Assembly (NCBI GenBank): GCA_025403435.1
Contig: CM046343.1
Location: forward strand, 30,352,930 to 30,416,929
Reading direction: 5' to 3'
Length of the DNA: 64,000 bases
DNA from: Artocarpus heterophyllus
Lineage: Eukaryota > Streptophyta > Magnoliopsida > Rosales > Moraceae
Shown here: in pieces, positions 47,101-58,872 of the stretch
Position numbering within the stretch: position 1 is the stretch's first letter
Layout: every line of letters begins with the position of its first letter
Program-made: the position numbers and the translations under genes
The notes under the pieces: model-generated
What the model saw: the letters and a program-made list of their open reading frames with translations, nothing else
Database searches by the model: none
Told to the model about the DNA's origin: nothing

Positions 47101-49516
47101 ACTGTTAGTCACGCAATAAAAATGAGTTCATAAAACTTAAAATGAAAAGATTGCACGGTAATGGAGTATACGCATACATAAATAACACTATATGTATTGG
47201 CATATTATATGAATGTGCCAATATTATATTATATAGTCTAAATAATTGATGGTAGCATGTAAATCTTCAAGGACACATTTATATACAAGGCCAATAATAA
47301 CTATACCTGACTCTCCTAAGAGAGAATAAGAGCAATTCTCTCATTCAAAGAAAAATAAATTACCAAAAATAAGAGCAATTCAACAACCATATATTCTCTA
47401 TTAGTATTTAATCAGTCTCAATAATAACAACATTTGAGTAGCATGTCTCAAGACTCAATCCTAAAGGAAACAAACTCCAATCAGTCTAACCATTTTTATC
47501 TCTTACCATTGTTGTTAGGCTATAAAAGTTAAATTCACAACAGAAAATCATGTTGTCTCATTTAAAGTTGTGAAATTTCACTAAATCATTTCAAAATGAG
47601 AGGGATTTAGTTAATGCCCATCACTCCCAAGGGACAAAATAAAAGCAAAATCACTACCAAACTTTCTCCACAAGCTTTTACAACAAAGTCTAACCTATAA
47701 GTGCAGTTGGGGTATCATGCATTGTCTCTATCATAAACAAGGCACATCCTAGTTCTAGGTCTTACCATTATAACAACTGGTCATAAACTTTTAAGGTCTA
47801 CAAAAGAAAACCATGCTGATAAACCCTTAAAAAAAATTTCTTTAATAATAATTCAGGTTTTCGAGAGCAAACCCCTATTTCCCGTCCCCGAATCTCCGGC
47901 ACCGTTCCCGACCCTGCTCATTTGGACCTCGCTAGCTGGCCGTCGACCCCACTCGGAATTTTTGCCATCCCTACAACAGCATTTTGATAAACTGATTGGC
48001 ACCCTCTCTGTTTGTTGTCACAGAATTACTTTGAGTTGTATTCTCCAACCAACATTAAAAAAAGGTCTGCTAATATTCGCCGGCAAGTAATGTATAATGG
48101 TCAGGCTCTATTAGTTATTTTTTCAAGGCATAACAGTTAAGAGATCGCGTAAAACTAATTAACATTCCACTTTTGGCTGCCATGGCTTCCACAATTTCAC
48201 TACTAATCTTAGAACACCAGAAAAGCTCTTCTAATTCATACCCCACTGTTAGAACCACGGGCTTTTCACTATAAGAGAATGAGATTTCAACTTAAAAGAT
48301 TAACTTATTGAGTGGAGTAACCGACTCCATTATAGTAAATACGACAATTTTGCTTTATTGATAGAACATGAATGTTTTAACCGTCGGATTAGTTTTTTTA
48401 ACGATTTGACCTACGACTACAAGCAGTTCTATATTGCACACTATAAATTTTTAATGTGAACAAGCAGTTTCGTGAAAATTATATGGCGTTTAACTATAAA
48501 AATACTGCAAATTTTAAGACTTACCATAGTTTTCACCGTTGTTCTTATAGCTAACGCAACATAATACAACTGATAGGGTATATTTTCATGTTGTTCCTTT
48601 AAATTTTCCAAAAAGGAAAAAGAAAATTAATAGGATGTTTAAAAAGTGTGGTTAGAACCAATGATTAAAATTAATTTTGGTTAAAAACGCTATAATAAAT
48701 GAAAACTCTACATTGCAGTAATTTTTTGTTTTTTATTATGGCTATTGAGAGTTTTATATTATTTAAAGTAAGACGTGTTTTATAAACTGTTAGAACAAGT
48801 TTTCAGGATCTATTATCAGAACAAGTTTTTTTTTTTATAACTGTTTGATTAAATTTTAACAGCTTAATTTATGACTTTTAGCTTTAAGTGGGTTGTGAAA
48901 TACACTACAAAACATCATCCCAACATCATTTTTTAAAAAACTAATCATAATAAGAGCTAAAAACAAGGAAGTCAGGAGACACCACGTGGCATAATCAGGA
49001 CCGCTGCATATGGCGCCAACAAAGGGACTGGAATCACAGACTGTCAAAGCTGAGGGAAAGTAAGAGAGAGAGAAAAACAAGAACAAAAACCCACATGGGC
49101 TAACCGTCACCGGAACATGCGCGTGGGCCCCCACCCTTCTTTTATTTACAAAAGATCTCCTTAATAATTACCGACCTTACCGGCTTCGCCGGTTTCATCT
49201 CTCTTCCTCACAAAATCTTCCCAAAACTCCCTCTCCATAATAAAAACTCTCTCTCTCTCTCTTTATGTCCCTCTCTTCATTCGTCTTTCAAATTCCATAC
49301 ACATTCGCTTCTTCTTCTCCGAGTCGCCTGGTTTTCTCCTTCTCTCTCTAAAAAACTCTCTCTCCTCTCTCCGCGCGGCTCTTGTTTCTTATTCTCGAGA
49401 GACGTCGCAGAGAGAGATCCAAACAAACTTAACTTTAGGCTTTTTTTTCCGTCTTTTGCAAATTTTTCATTTTTGAGCCATCGAGTGAGAGAAATAAAGC
49501 AAAAAAAAAAACAAAA
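44193..49516. other. Long AT-rich spacer with repeat relics
   Basis: No gene supported over 5.3 kb. MITE-like copies lie near 45085-45190 and 48640-48805. A transposon terminus relic is at 47875-47974. T-, A- and CT-runs are frequent. GC rises from about 48970, where promoter DNA of the AG-peptide gene begins (TC-rich leader 49198-49360). Confidence 0.55.
47875..47974 (-). mobile_element. Solo transposon terminus relic
   Basis: Read on the minus strand it starts GTAGGGATGGCAAAAATTCC and continues GC-rich with repeated CGGG words. This is like the terminal part of a plant hAT-type element. No partner terminus or target duplication is identifiable nearby. Confidence 0.35.
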
Positions 49517-50153
49517 ATGGCGATTTCCAGGGTTTTGGTCGGAGTTTTGGCCGCCGTCGCTGTCGTCTTGAGCGTTTCTTTCCCTGCCGCCCACGCTCAG
49601 GCCGCCGCTCCGGCCGCCGCTCCGGCTCCGGCTCCCACCAGTGACGGTTAGTTTTCGATTTCTGATTTCAATATTCAGAGGAATATGGAGATTTATATGT
49701 TTTTCAGATCTGAATTGGAAATGCAGAATAATGTGATTGTGAGTTTGACAGTGTCTCGATCCGAGAGAGATAGAGAATTGGAGATTTGTTGAATTAGGCT
49801 GTTTAGGATTCCTGGATTTGTGGGGTCTGTAGAGCAAAATGTGGAAACTTTGCAGGCTCTTTCGAGTATCCTACATTTGAATATTTATAATTAGAGAACG
49901 CCTTAGGACGTTATATCATTTGTTTTTCATGTTTTTTAATTAAAAAAGTGCATATTAATAGCGTAAGCTTTTTAATGTTACGGTTATGAAAATCTGAAGT
50001 ACATTATTCTGCACTATGTAAGTCTCCTTTTAATGTTTCATTGACCATTTTTCAGGAACATCCATTGACCAAGGGATTGCATACGTGCTGATGTTGGTGG
50101 CATTGGTGTTGACATACCTCATCCACGCGGCAGATATCTCCTACAGCTTCTGA
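49517..50153 (+). CDS. Arabinogalactan peptide (AGP16/AGP20-like)
   Basis: Exons 49517-49646 and 50056-50153 join to 75 residues. Residues 1-27 are a signal peptide ending PAAHA. The mature core is about 10-15 residues of Ala/Pro (AAAPAAAPAPAPTS), whose prolines are hydroxylated and O-glycosylated with arabinogalactan in this family. The rest (SIDQGIAYVLMLVALVLTYLIH) is the hydrophobic C-terminal region that directs GPI-anchor addition. These peptides sit at the outer face of the plasma membrane and cell wall. The intron splits the codon of the Gly after TSD, at the border between the mature peptide and the GPI signal. A long pyrimidine-rich leader precedes the ATG. Family clear; which paralogue is not. 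Confidence 0.92.
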
Positions 50154-51426
50154 AATAGCATTTAGATAACTCTTTTGGAATATAATGGGTGGAGAGCCGA
50201 AAAAAAAAAAAGAAGATTCAAATTGGGTTGATGGGTTTGTCATATTTGTGGGGTGTGTCCATTCAATTTCAATCTTTGGGTTGTTTTGTGTTGTTTGGTC
50301 ATGAGTCATGTATTGAGAGGCATTTGTGAATTCATAAGTAGCGTTCTGACTTTGACAATTGATAAATGTCATCATTCTGTTTGGTGGCAGCCTAATTTAC
50401 TTTCTTTCTAACTATTTTTCGTTTCCATCCTAAACTGCTTTCCATGGCCATCATTACAATGTCTTTGAGTTTTGCCAACTCCGCCATGGATAAGTGCAAA
50501 AGCAGAGCTCGAAAATTAAGCAGGCAACAGAACCGGCCCTGCCTTAACTATAACGACAATAATAAACTCGGAAATAATCCTGTAAAATTCATAATTTCGC
50601 TTTCAGTTCGTAGAGTGGATCAAACATGTGTTCTGCTTGATCTGTTGGTACAGTCCCTTCGTCATCTTATGATTTAGAACTTGATTCAGCCTGCACAAAC
50701 AACTGCATTGTTGCTTAGTGATTTTTGTTTGCTTTGTGTGCTCCTTCGGTTTTCTAGTAGCGGGATCTATTTTGTTTGCCAAAGATGGAAAATAAATTGA
50801 ATCAGCAACTAATGACATCGAAGAATTGGATGTCCGCCTCCTAGTTCGGAGATTCAAGTGGACATCAAATGCTTCTTGCAACTAATCTCCTAGTTGGAAT
50901 TCATGAGTGGACCAATTTGCAGAAACAAAGAATGGCTAAAGAAGCTCCATTTGCAAAAAGTAAAAGCACTTAAATAAACAGCAACATCATCTTGGCACAA
51001 GCCATGTTGTGGTTTCTCTTTCTCCTAAGAGTTCTTTGATATCTATGCTAAATCAGAAACTGGCTTGTGCCAGTTGCTACTACCAGAACATGGAAAGTTC
51101 GCAAAAAGTTGTTAATGGTAGCCCTGAACAACAGCCATGTAGCACAAAAAATTGCAATTTTCTTTGTGTGGATAATTATAGTGAAGAGTACAATACACAC
51201 ATTTGCAACTACTCAACCTTCCACAATAAATTGCCCCAAGAATCACATTGAGTTTATATTGTTTCTAAACGTCAGGAGCTTAAGGATTAGTGATCTGAGA
51301 TACAGTATAGAAAAGGAAGAAAACAGCATCTCGTATGCCCGATTACAAAGTCACAAATGGCAACTTTCTCTCATCAAGTATGGTAACAGAACTCAGCCGG
51401 ATGATTCTACCAGTGCAAAACTCCAA
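50154..51426. other. 3' region of the AG-peptide gene and 3' flank of the CHCH gene
   Basis: Two convergent genes end here. Open frames between 50444 and 51251 show no conserved feature and are not supported. Confidence 0.55.
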
Positions 51427-52638
51427 TCAAGCTTGCTTATCGCTTGGCTTTGCTTCTTGCTGTTCCTGGTCAGCTATCGAGAACTTTTTCACTTTCTGTA
51501 GAAGTTAAAAAAAAAAAAAAAAAAAGAAGCACACGAATCTCAAACAGAAAATCAATTACAAGTTACAAGCACAATCAAAAGAAAAACAAATGAAAACTGT
51601 GTTGTGTGTTGTGTAAGCATCCACACATGCTTGCAGTTGAAATGAAAAACATAACATGTAAATATAATGCAGTGACCAAACAAAGCTTGGGTCATGCTGG
51701 TGCAATTGCATCCCTTAACACCATTGTTTTTTTTTTTTTCCTTTTTCATATCAAAATCAATAGCATAATCCTTCAATCCAATCCTGGTAATTTAGAGGCT
51801 TTAACTCCTGGTATTGGAATAATCTAAAAGGCAACAGAAATGAGAAAGCTTTCTATATATGAATCAAAAGCCACTCCATTTCAACATCAAAGTTTGAATC
51901 ATTCACTAGTTTGATACCGCTAGTTATGTTCGGACTTACCATTTCAGTATCCCTAGTTTTCTTCATATTAAGAAAGGCATCGTTTTTAGAGGTGTGCGAT
52001 TGCTCTTGTAATCTTCATCACCATAGTGATTATTATAATGGCTGAAAAGTGGGTATGTCTCTTACGTCGAGGGAGAACAACTATAAACCCTAGGGCATCA
52101 AATTCTTAACATATTGGTCATTAGTAATTCGAAAATACTTAATTATGAATTATTTAGCTTATTCCTTTGTAAATCTTGCGATCCACCATATTCTAGAAAT
52201 AAAGCCCAATTAGAAGGTCATTGTGCATAAGATTTAATAGAAATGACACATCCTAGTGATTCCCAAATTTGGCATATAATAACCTGATCAAAATTCTTTT
52301 TCCTTCTCTAATTAACGAAAACAAAAAAGAATAATCAACCCAAAATTGAAAGCACAAAGCAATTGTACACAGAATCATAACTGAAACTGAATTTTGCTTC
52401 ATGTTCTTCAAAATCTCAGGTAATCTATGTCAAAAATCCAAAAATTACAAAAAGGAAAAAAAATCCTAATTTAAGAGGAACGGAAAAGATAAGAAAAAAG
52501 TACCTTACTGAGAACGCACTCACGTAAAGAATGAAGAAGGGGGGTGCATTTTTCTTGATCGAAGGGAGACTCGGTGACGCAGTTGAGAAGATCGATAGCC
52601 TCTTGGCCGCAAACGGGCCGAGCACGAGATCGTTCCAT
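51427..52638 (-). CDS. Small twin CX9C (CHCH) protein, 67 aa
   Basis: Exons 52638-52504 and 51495-51427 on the minus strand (GT at 52503, AG at 51496, stop TGA 51427-51429). The protein has two CX9C motifs: Cys10-Cys20 (CGQEAIDLLNC) and Cys31-Cys41 (CTPLLHSLREC). A short charged tail follows (KVKKFSIADQEQQEA). Twin CX9C proteins fold as helical hairpins with two disulfides and are imported into the mitochondrial intermembrane space by the Mia40/Erv1 relay. Many assist cytochrome c oxidase or complex I assembly. The exact partner is unknown; annotated relatives are called Cox19/CHCH family. The larger open frame overlapping it on the same strand (52425-52790) is a different reading frame without conserved features. 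Confidence 0.87.
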
Positions 52639-53141
52639 TTGGTATTCAGAATTAGGGTTTTACTGCCTGGGATAAAACCCTGGTAAAAGCTAAGTTCGCT
52701 GTTTGGTTCTCGAGAAAATCGAGCTGGGGAATCACAACACACCGCAGTAGTTTCTAGCAAACTGCAGGCGGGTCTGGTCGCTACCGACATAAAGACGTAC
52801 TGTTTTCTTAAAAATAAGAATGAAATTCAAAAATAACCCCAAATAATGTTATTTTTGTAAACTTTGCCTCTTAAATTTTAAAATACATTACTCAATCTCT
52901 GAAAACTTCAAAATGTTAGCATTAATACCCTTCCCTATAACTCCGTTAATTAAAATTTTCTTTGCTCAATTTAAAGTTATAATATTAATTTCTATAATTG
53001 AAGCAATAAATATTGATGTTATTAGAATATATATTCGAAAAACCGTTTCTTAAATGTTGTCTTCAAGATCTAGTTTTTAAAATAGTTCTTTTTCTTCACT
53101 AAAAAATGTAATTCTCTTTTTTTTTTCAATGTAACAAATGC

Positions 53142-53977
53142 ATCGATGCTAGGGGTGAACGGCGGACGGTTTGATAGTTTTTGGACTGGTATAGTGCGGT
53201 TTTTTTGGATGACGGGTTGGCGATTAATCAACCCGCAAACCGCTCACCACATGGCGGGCGGTTTTGGTTTGGTTTTGGGTGGTTGCGGGCAAGTGTGGGC
53301 GGGTTGAGGCGGTTTAGACCTATGCTATTGCCCAATGTAATTTTTTAGACCTTTTTTTAAAAAGTGAAGAAAATTTATAGAAAATATAAGATGATAATAC
53401 ATAAAGCATTCCCAACAAGTTTGATGCTTAAAAACAGTGACCATATTCAAAAGTACAAATTAAGAAACATAATCATTCACTGCAACAAGAAACATCAATT
53501 ACATATAAAGTGATAAATAAAGTCAATGGTCCATAAAAATTAAAGTCTATTCACTGGGTTCGAAAATAATAGAATGCTACAAATGAAATGATGAACAAAG
53601 CCAAGTGTTCTTTTTCTTTTAGGGCTTTTTCTACTAATTTATTTGATTTAAATTTTGATCACTTCACAAAATAATAGGAGAATTTTCAATTTTTAATATG
53701 TTAAGAGGCAGCCGAGCCCATACTTGAAGTGTTGGATTGTTCAATCATCTCTAAAATAAAAACAAAATCAAATAAATGATAAGTTTTTTTAAAAAAATAT
53801 ATAGGCGGACGGGTGCGGGTTGAACCCGCCCTCAAAAACTTAAAACCAAACCCACCCACCAGTGGCTGCTAACGTAAACCCGTTTTTTTTTAGATAGGCG
53901 GGCGCGGTCGTTGGCGCAGGCGCGGGCGTAGGCGGTTGACGGGTGCAAGGCAGTTTTTATACAGCCCTAATCGATGC
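53142..53977. mobile_element. Non-autonomous hAT element, 820 bp, with 8 bp target duplication
   Basis: The body 53150-53969 starts TAGGGGTG and ends CAGCCCTA, an imperfect inverted pair (TAGGGGTG/TAGGGCTG). It is flanked by the perfect 8 bp duplication ATCGATGC at 53142-53149 and 53970-53977, the hallmark of hAT transposases. Subterminal DNA is unusually GC-rich, with repeated GGCGGG, GCGGGTT and CCCGCC words on both sides of an AT-rich middle. No transposase reading frame. The perfect duplication suggests a recent move. Confidence 0.85.
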
Positions 53978-55349
53978 TTCTAGAAAATTAAAAAATGCAT
54001 TGAAGCCTTCTCTTTGTTGGCTCCTAGCTATGTCCTTTAATCTACAATGCTAATTTTTCACTTGTCTGTTTGTCCTTATTAGATCAGATAATAAAATATA
54101 AACATCCATCTATGAAATATTTGTTTTTTCAATATCTATTAGATAAAAAAGAGTGAGAAGACATAGGAAATTGGAAAAATAGTTAATTTTTTTTATCTTT
54201 TAAGTTTTCTTTAAGTAAATTTTCTTTACAAATTAGTAGCAAGGAAAGTCTTTTTTTAGAAATATTTTTGTACGGTAATTAACATTTAATCTTTAAATTA
54301 GATTTTGAAATTAATAATTTAGTATCACATCAGCAGTAATTAATAGCATTTTGATAGAAAGTGTATTTAAGCTAACATTTCAAAGTTCTGGGGAATGAGT
54401 AGTGCATTTTAAAGTTCAAAGGTATGACATAAATGACATAGTTTAGTTGGTATTTTTAAAATTCATCTTAAAATAATAGCTAGTTAAACGGCACATGGCA
54501 TGCACATAGGAGCAATTACGTGATTTTATCTACACGTTAGAATTTTATTTATCTAGTTAATATTTTTAATTTATTTAATGATAAATAGTGTTAATGGCAG
54601 ATAAGTAGAGTATACTTAAGGAAAAAAGATTTTGGTGAGGATAAATCAAATAGAAAACTAAATAGGAAGAGCATATGTGTATGATAATAAGATGTTTAAA
54701 TAGGAACAATCTAAGAAAAAATTTAAAAATATAACAATTTAGGGGACAAAAAAAATTGGAGAAATTAGTAAACAAATTATCTATTCAGATCACTTTGATA
54801 AAATAATTTTTGGATGGTTCAAAAGAAAAGTATTTTAATGGAGACACATTTGAGAAAAAATATTTCAAGATAAACAAATTAAAAATTATTAAATGATACA
54901 TATCTAAAAGTACATCAATAGAGACAAATTAGAGTAAAAAATTTAAATTAAATTTTAAAATATAATCTTAGAAAGAAGAAAAAAGTTAAAAAAAATAAGT
55001 GGAAGAATAAAAGAGCAAGTGATAAGACAAAACAAGAAAATCTGAAAAGATAATATAAAAAGGAAAAAATAACAAAATAAATCAACCAAATTTTGAATAT
55101 TGTTCTAGCGATTAAAGAAAATAATTATATTTTTAGGATGACAAAAATAAACACTGTGTGTAATCTTTGTATACGTTATTTTGTTTTTGTTTTTTGTTCT
55201 TTGCTTTATTATTTATTTATTTATATTTATTTATTTATTTTTTTGCTTAGATGAAAAAAAAGAGGCTATTTTGTTTATTTAATTAAATGTGCTTAATTTT
55301 ATGGAATATATGTTTTTTTGTTCAACATATGCGAAATATGACTTGAGGG

Positions 55350-55498
55350 GTGTTTGGCTAGTGGTGGGAACCGTGTTTTTACTGTAGCAGGTGAGAGCTT
55401 TTTACTATAACAACTTTTTTCTTTTTATTGTAGTATGCGAGAGCTTTACACTGTTCATAACTGAGTTTGTGGTGGGAACCATATTTAACCAAACAAAG
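55350..55498. mobile_element. MITE-like palindromic repeat, clear copy
   Basis: Begins GTGTTTGGCTAGTGGTGGGA and ends GGTGGGAACCATATTTAACCA with CCAAAC, so the termini are partly inverted. The core has TAGCAGGTGAGAGCTTTTTA and TAGTATGCGAGAGCTTTACA, a palindromic pair typical of this family. Confidence 0.55.
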
Positions 55499-57585
55499 TA
55501 TTGATGTAAAGAAGGAAAATCGCAAATATAAGAATAAAATTTTGTCCAAAAATTATAATCACGTTTTAAGGAAAAAATAATGAATATATAATTAATTGTT
55601 TTTTAACTGTTCTTCTTTTTTTTTTTTTAACTAGCTATGAGGTCAAACATTAAAATTTCTTGATTCCTAATATCTTTCCTTTCAAAAGTTGTTGAAGGGA
55701 GTCTTTGCCGCCTATTTGGATTACAAGAGGTTTTCTAAAGTATGTGTTCCAAAAGTCTTATTGGTGTCTGCCTCCCGAGGTAAATTAAGCTTAACGTCAG
55801 TCTTGCAATTTATGATAATCGTGCAATCATCATAATGTTTTGCTCTGTCTGTTTCTAAGCATGTGGATCTTTACACTTATTTGAGAGGCTGTTAATATCA
55901 TGTGGATCATTATATTTGCCATTGAATGTTCTTGTTAACTCTTTTGTTAGCTCTTTGTTTTGCTGGTTAAGCACTTTGTTTGGTTTTTAATTAAACTCTC
56001 TTTAGTAATTAAGATAATTATAAAACAAAAGATGTATAAATTTAAGGAGAAATTACACCAAATAACACAATTTCAATTTTAATATAAGTAAGTAGTACAC
56101 TTTTAAAAATATTTAAGCACATTTTATTTTTGCAATCACGTGCTCTTTTTAAATACTTGAATTTTTAATTTTACCTCATTTTTTTACTTCATTTTCTTCT
56201 TTCCTTTCTTTTCTTTTTTTTTTTTTCGTTATCTCATTGTTGTTTCGTGTTTTTTTATACGTCATTCTATAAAAAAATAAATTTTGTTTTAATCTAAGTG
56301 GACTATTTACTAAACATTATTATATTTTGGTCTATATGCTCTAATTTCCTACTTTGTGAACCGAAGTCGAACAAAAACCTTATATAAAATTTCAGACTCA
56401 TCTTTAAATAATTACACGCATATTTTTTTCCATAAGCTTACCAATTGTCACTTATGTTTTCCCTAAGTCATGTGGGAGTTAGTTAGGTGTTTTTTTGGAT
56501 CTTTTATCCTTTGAAATTTTCCAATATTGACAATTTTTCTTCTGAACTTTATAGTTTGTCATTTCACCCCTTCAACTTGTTAAATTATTGCACTATGAAC
56601 TATGTTACATCTTGCTTTGAATTTTAGTCGGATTTGAGGGATTGAGAGTTTGGAAATTAGAGAAACTCATATTAAAACTGAAATTAGGATTTTGGGGGTA
56701 AAATGTGGTCTTGCAAAAGCTTGAAAAGCTTAAGGGGAAAAATGTGCTAAATACTCATAATTAGTTATTTCCTGTAATTGCATCTTTTTCATTAATTTCT
56801 TAAAACTTTTGAAGACATCTATTGAGTGATTCAATTTTTCCGATATTCATATTTTCTTAAAATTATTATTTTTTTCTTAAACATGGAATTCTTAAATTTT
56901 TGAGTGATTCAATTTTGTTGTATTTTTTCAATCTTTATTACGGATTTGTCTTTCTTACCGACTCTGTAATCAAACATCGCCCAAAAGAAATAATCAGCTC
57001 GAAGAGTCTTATTTGCCAACCAATTATGTTTGCAACGTTATAAATACATGATTACACAATGTTTGAAATGAGATATCAAATATGTGACAAACTACCTTTG
57101 AAAAGATAAATGATCAATTATTAGAAAAAAAAAACGTTAAAAATAAATATTGGGAAACAAACATCTTCTAGTACTAATTTCTAATTCTTGTTTTAGGATT
57201 TTTACTGAATTAAACTAAGACCTAAGAAATAGGATTTGTTTCTCTTTTTTAAAAAAAGAAAACTAATTAATTTGCTCAAATTTTAAGACTTAAAGGTAAT
57301 TAGTTAAGGGTTTACAACAAAAAAAAACTTAAAGAGGTGTAAAGATAATTAGTTCATGATCCTACTAATAAGGAGCCTTGAATTTAAGGAGCCTCACGCA
57401 CTTGCGTTAACGGCATTACCCTTAAGCCAGCATTAATTTGAACAAAACTAATTTTAGAGTTCTTTATTATTATTATTATTATTATTATTATTTTCAATTT
57501 ATTAAAACGAAAGCAAGGGAAAAATCTACACGCTCCTTCAACAAAAAAAGTTCAAGGGTAAAGGAAAAAAAAAAAAATTATCTGC

Positions 57586-58872
57586 ATGGAGAAAGTGCAA
57601 TTTGCAATGTTCTTGGCATTTGTTGTAATATTGGGTCCCTTGATGGTCGGACAGGTTAGTGCATTCATTCACATTGTTGGAGGAAGCCATGGCTGGCGTG
57701 TGCCTGAGAACCAAACCTTTTTTCAAGATTGGGCAAAACCAAGAACTTTTGGTGCGGGTGACAGACTTGGTAAGTATTACAATTTACAAATCTCACCCCT
57801 TTTTGAATTATCTTTGTGTTATGCATCATCATTGGTGATTATAATATAATTAATCATCAAATATGTGTTTTATATGGTAAAATGAATTCAATTAAATTTA
57901 TGGGTTTTCTTCTTCCTTTTTTTCTTTTCTTTTTTTTTCATTTTTACACCCTCTATTTTGACATGTCTTATATTTTGAATTTTATTGCATTTATACATTC
58001 ATACTTCAAATTCACCTTAAACCCGTATTATTTTTTCATCGATTTTGATTGTGAAAAGATCTAAATGTCCTTTACATTTTGAAAATTTGAGTTTCTTCTT
58101 ATACTTTTTCATTTTTTTTTTCTTTGAGAGTTTAGGTCTTTCTATGATAAAAACTAATATTGATTTGGTAATGTAAAGATTTAAATGTGATACAATTAAA
58201 AATACAATAGATGGGTTTTTTTTCATTACCTCAAGTATCAAAATGAAATTACCCTTAATTCAAATATCCTCACATTGATCAGTATATGTTTGTCTGAAAT
58301 AAATTTTTTAAACAACATCTCTAACGAGTAAAACAAGCTTGTCCAAGTAATCCTAGTAACCATATTGGTGATTTTTAGCAATTTTCCTTTAATCAAGTCT
58401 TTAATTTCCATCAACCAAATCTTTTTCTTTCTTTCTTTCTTTTGTTTTTTTGTCTCTTAAGGAAAAATTTTCAGTTTTTCCAACCAGACCTTGCGGCAAC
58501 AATGTGGTCATGGTAAGCAAGGAAGATTTTGAAGCATGCACTCAAAACAAAGTGCTCAACATGTACTACCAGGGACCAACAATTCTAAACCTCACACATC
58601 TCGGGGACTACTACTTCTACAGCGGCGTTGGGAAGCATTGTGAGGCGGGTCAAAAGCTTCACATCAGCGTTGTTGACAAAGTGGGCGCATCCGGCGATTC
58701 CTCGCCATTTAAGTTGTTTTCCACCGAAAGCGATGCCACTGCCACCACAGCCGTCACTAGTCCTATCCCATCTCAACTCCAAAACGCTAAGCACTCCTCA
58801 GCCACCACCATTCAAAATGTGGGTGTGGTTTCTGCTAGTTTGTTAAGCTTTTTGCTTTTATTGTTGATCTAA
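57586..58872 (+). CDS. Early nodulin-like / phytocyanin family protein, GPI-anchored
   Basis: Exons 57586-57769 and 58475-58872 join to 193 residues. The donor is G|GTAAGT at 57770; the acceptor is TTTTCAG ending 58474. The upstream AAG at 58461 would break the frame. Residues 1-26 are a signal peptide (VGQVSA). Residues ~27-130 form the plastocyanin-like fold (IVGGSHGWRVPE, FGAGDRL, VSKEDFEAC, HCEAGQKLHISV). A Ser/Thr/Ala linker and a hydrophobic C-terminus (ASLLSFLLLLLI) fit a GPI signal. Cys83 and Cys117 are placed for the structural disulfide. Two of the four usual copper ligands are gone: the first His is Asn70 or Asn71, and the Cys ligand is Ser111, while His116 remains. That is the early nodulin-like (ENODL) pattern, proteins thought to bind carbohydrate or act in signalling at the plasma membrane rather than move electrons. 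Confidence 0.9.

Larger units (their letters stand above)
52639..57585. other. AT-rich spacer with hAT element and MITE-like repeat
   Basis: No gene supported. It contains the hAT element at 53150-53969, a MITE-like copy at 55350-55498, and a long ATT microsatellite at about 57464-57494 shortly upstream of the phytocyanin gene. The rest is AT-rich, with frequent TTTATTTA and poly-T runs. Confidence 0.55.

Noticed and set aside
49277..49837. 186-codon minus-strand open frame over the AG-peptide gene
   Set aside because: Antisense shadow of the pyrimidine-rich leader and GC-rich first exon; low-complexity Ser/Arg/Lys composition, no domain.
52425..52790. 121-codon open frame on the minus strand overlapping the CHCH gene
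   Set aside because: It is an alternative frame of the twin CX9C exon; its predicted peptide has no conserved motif and it ignores the clear splice junction that yields the CHCH protein.
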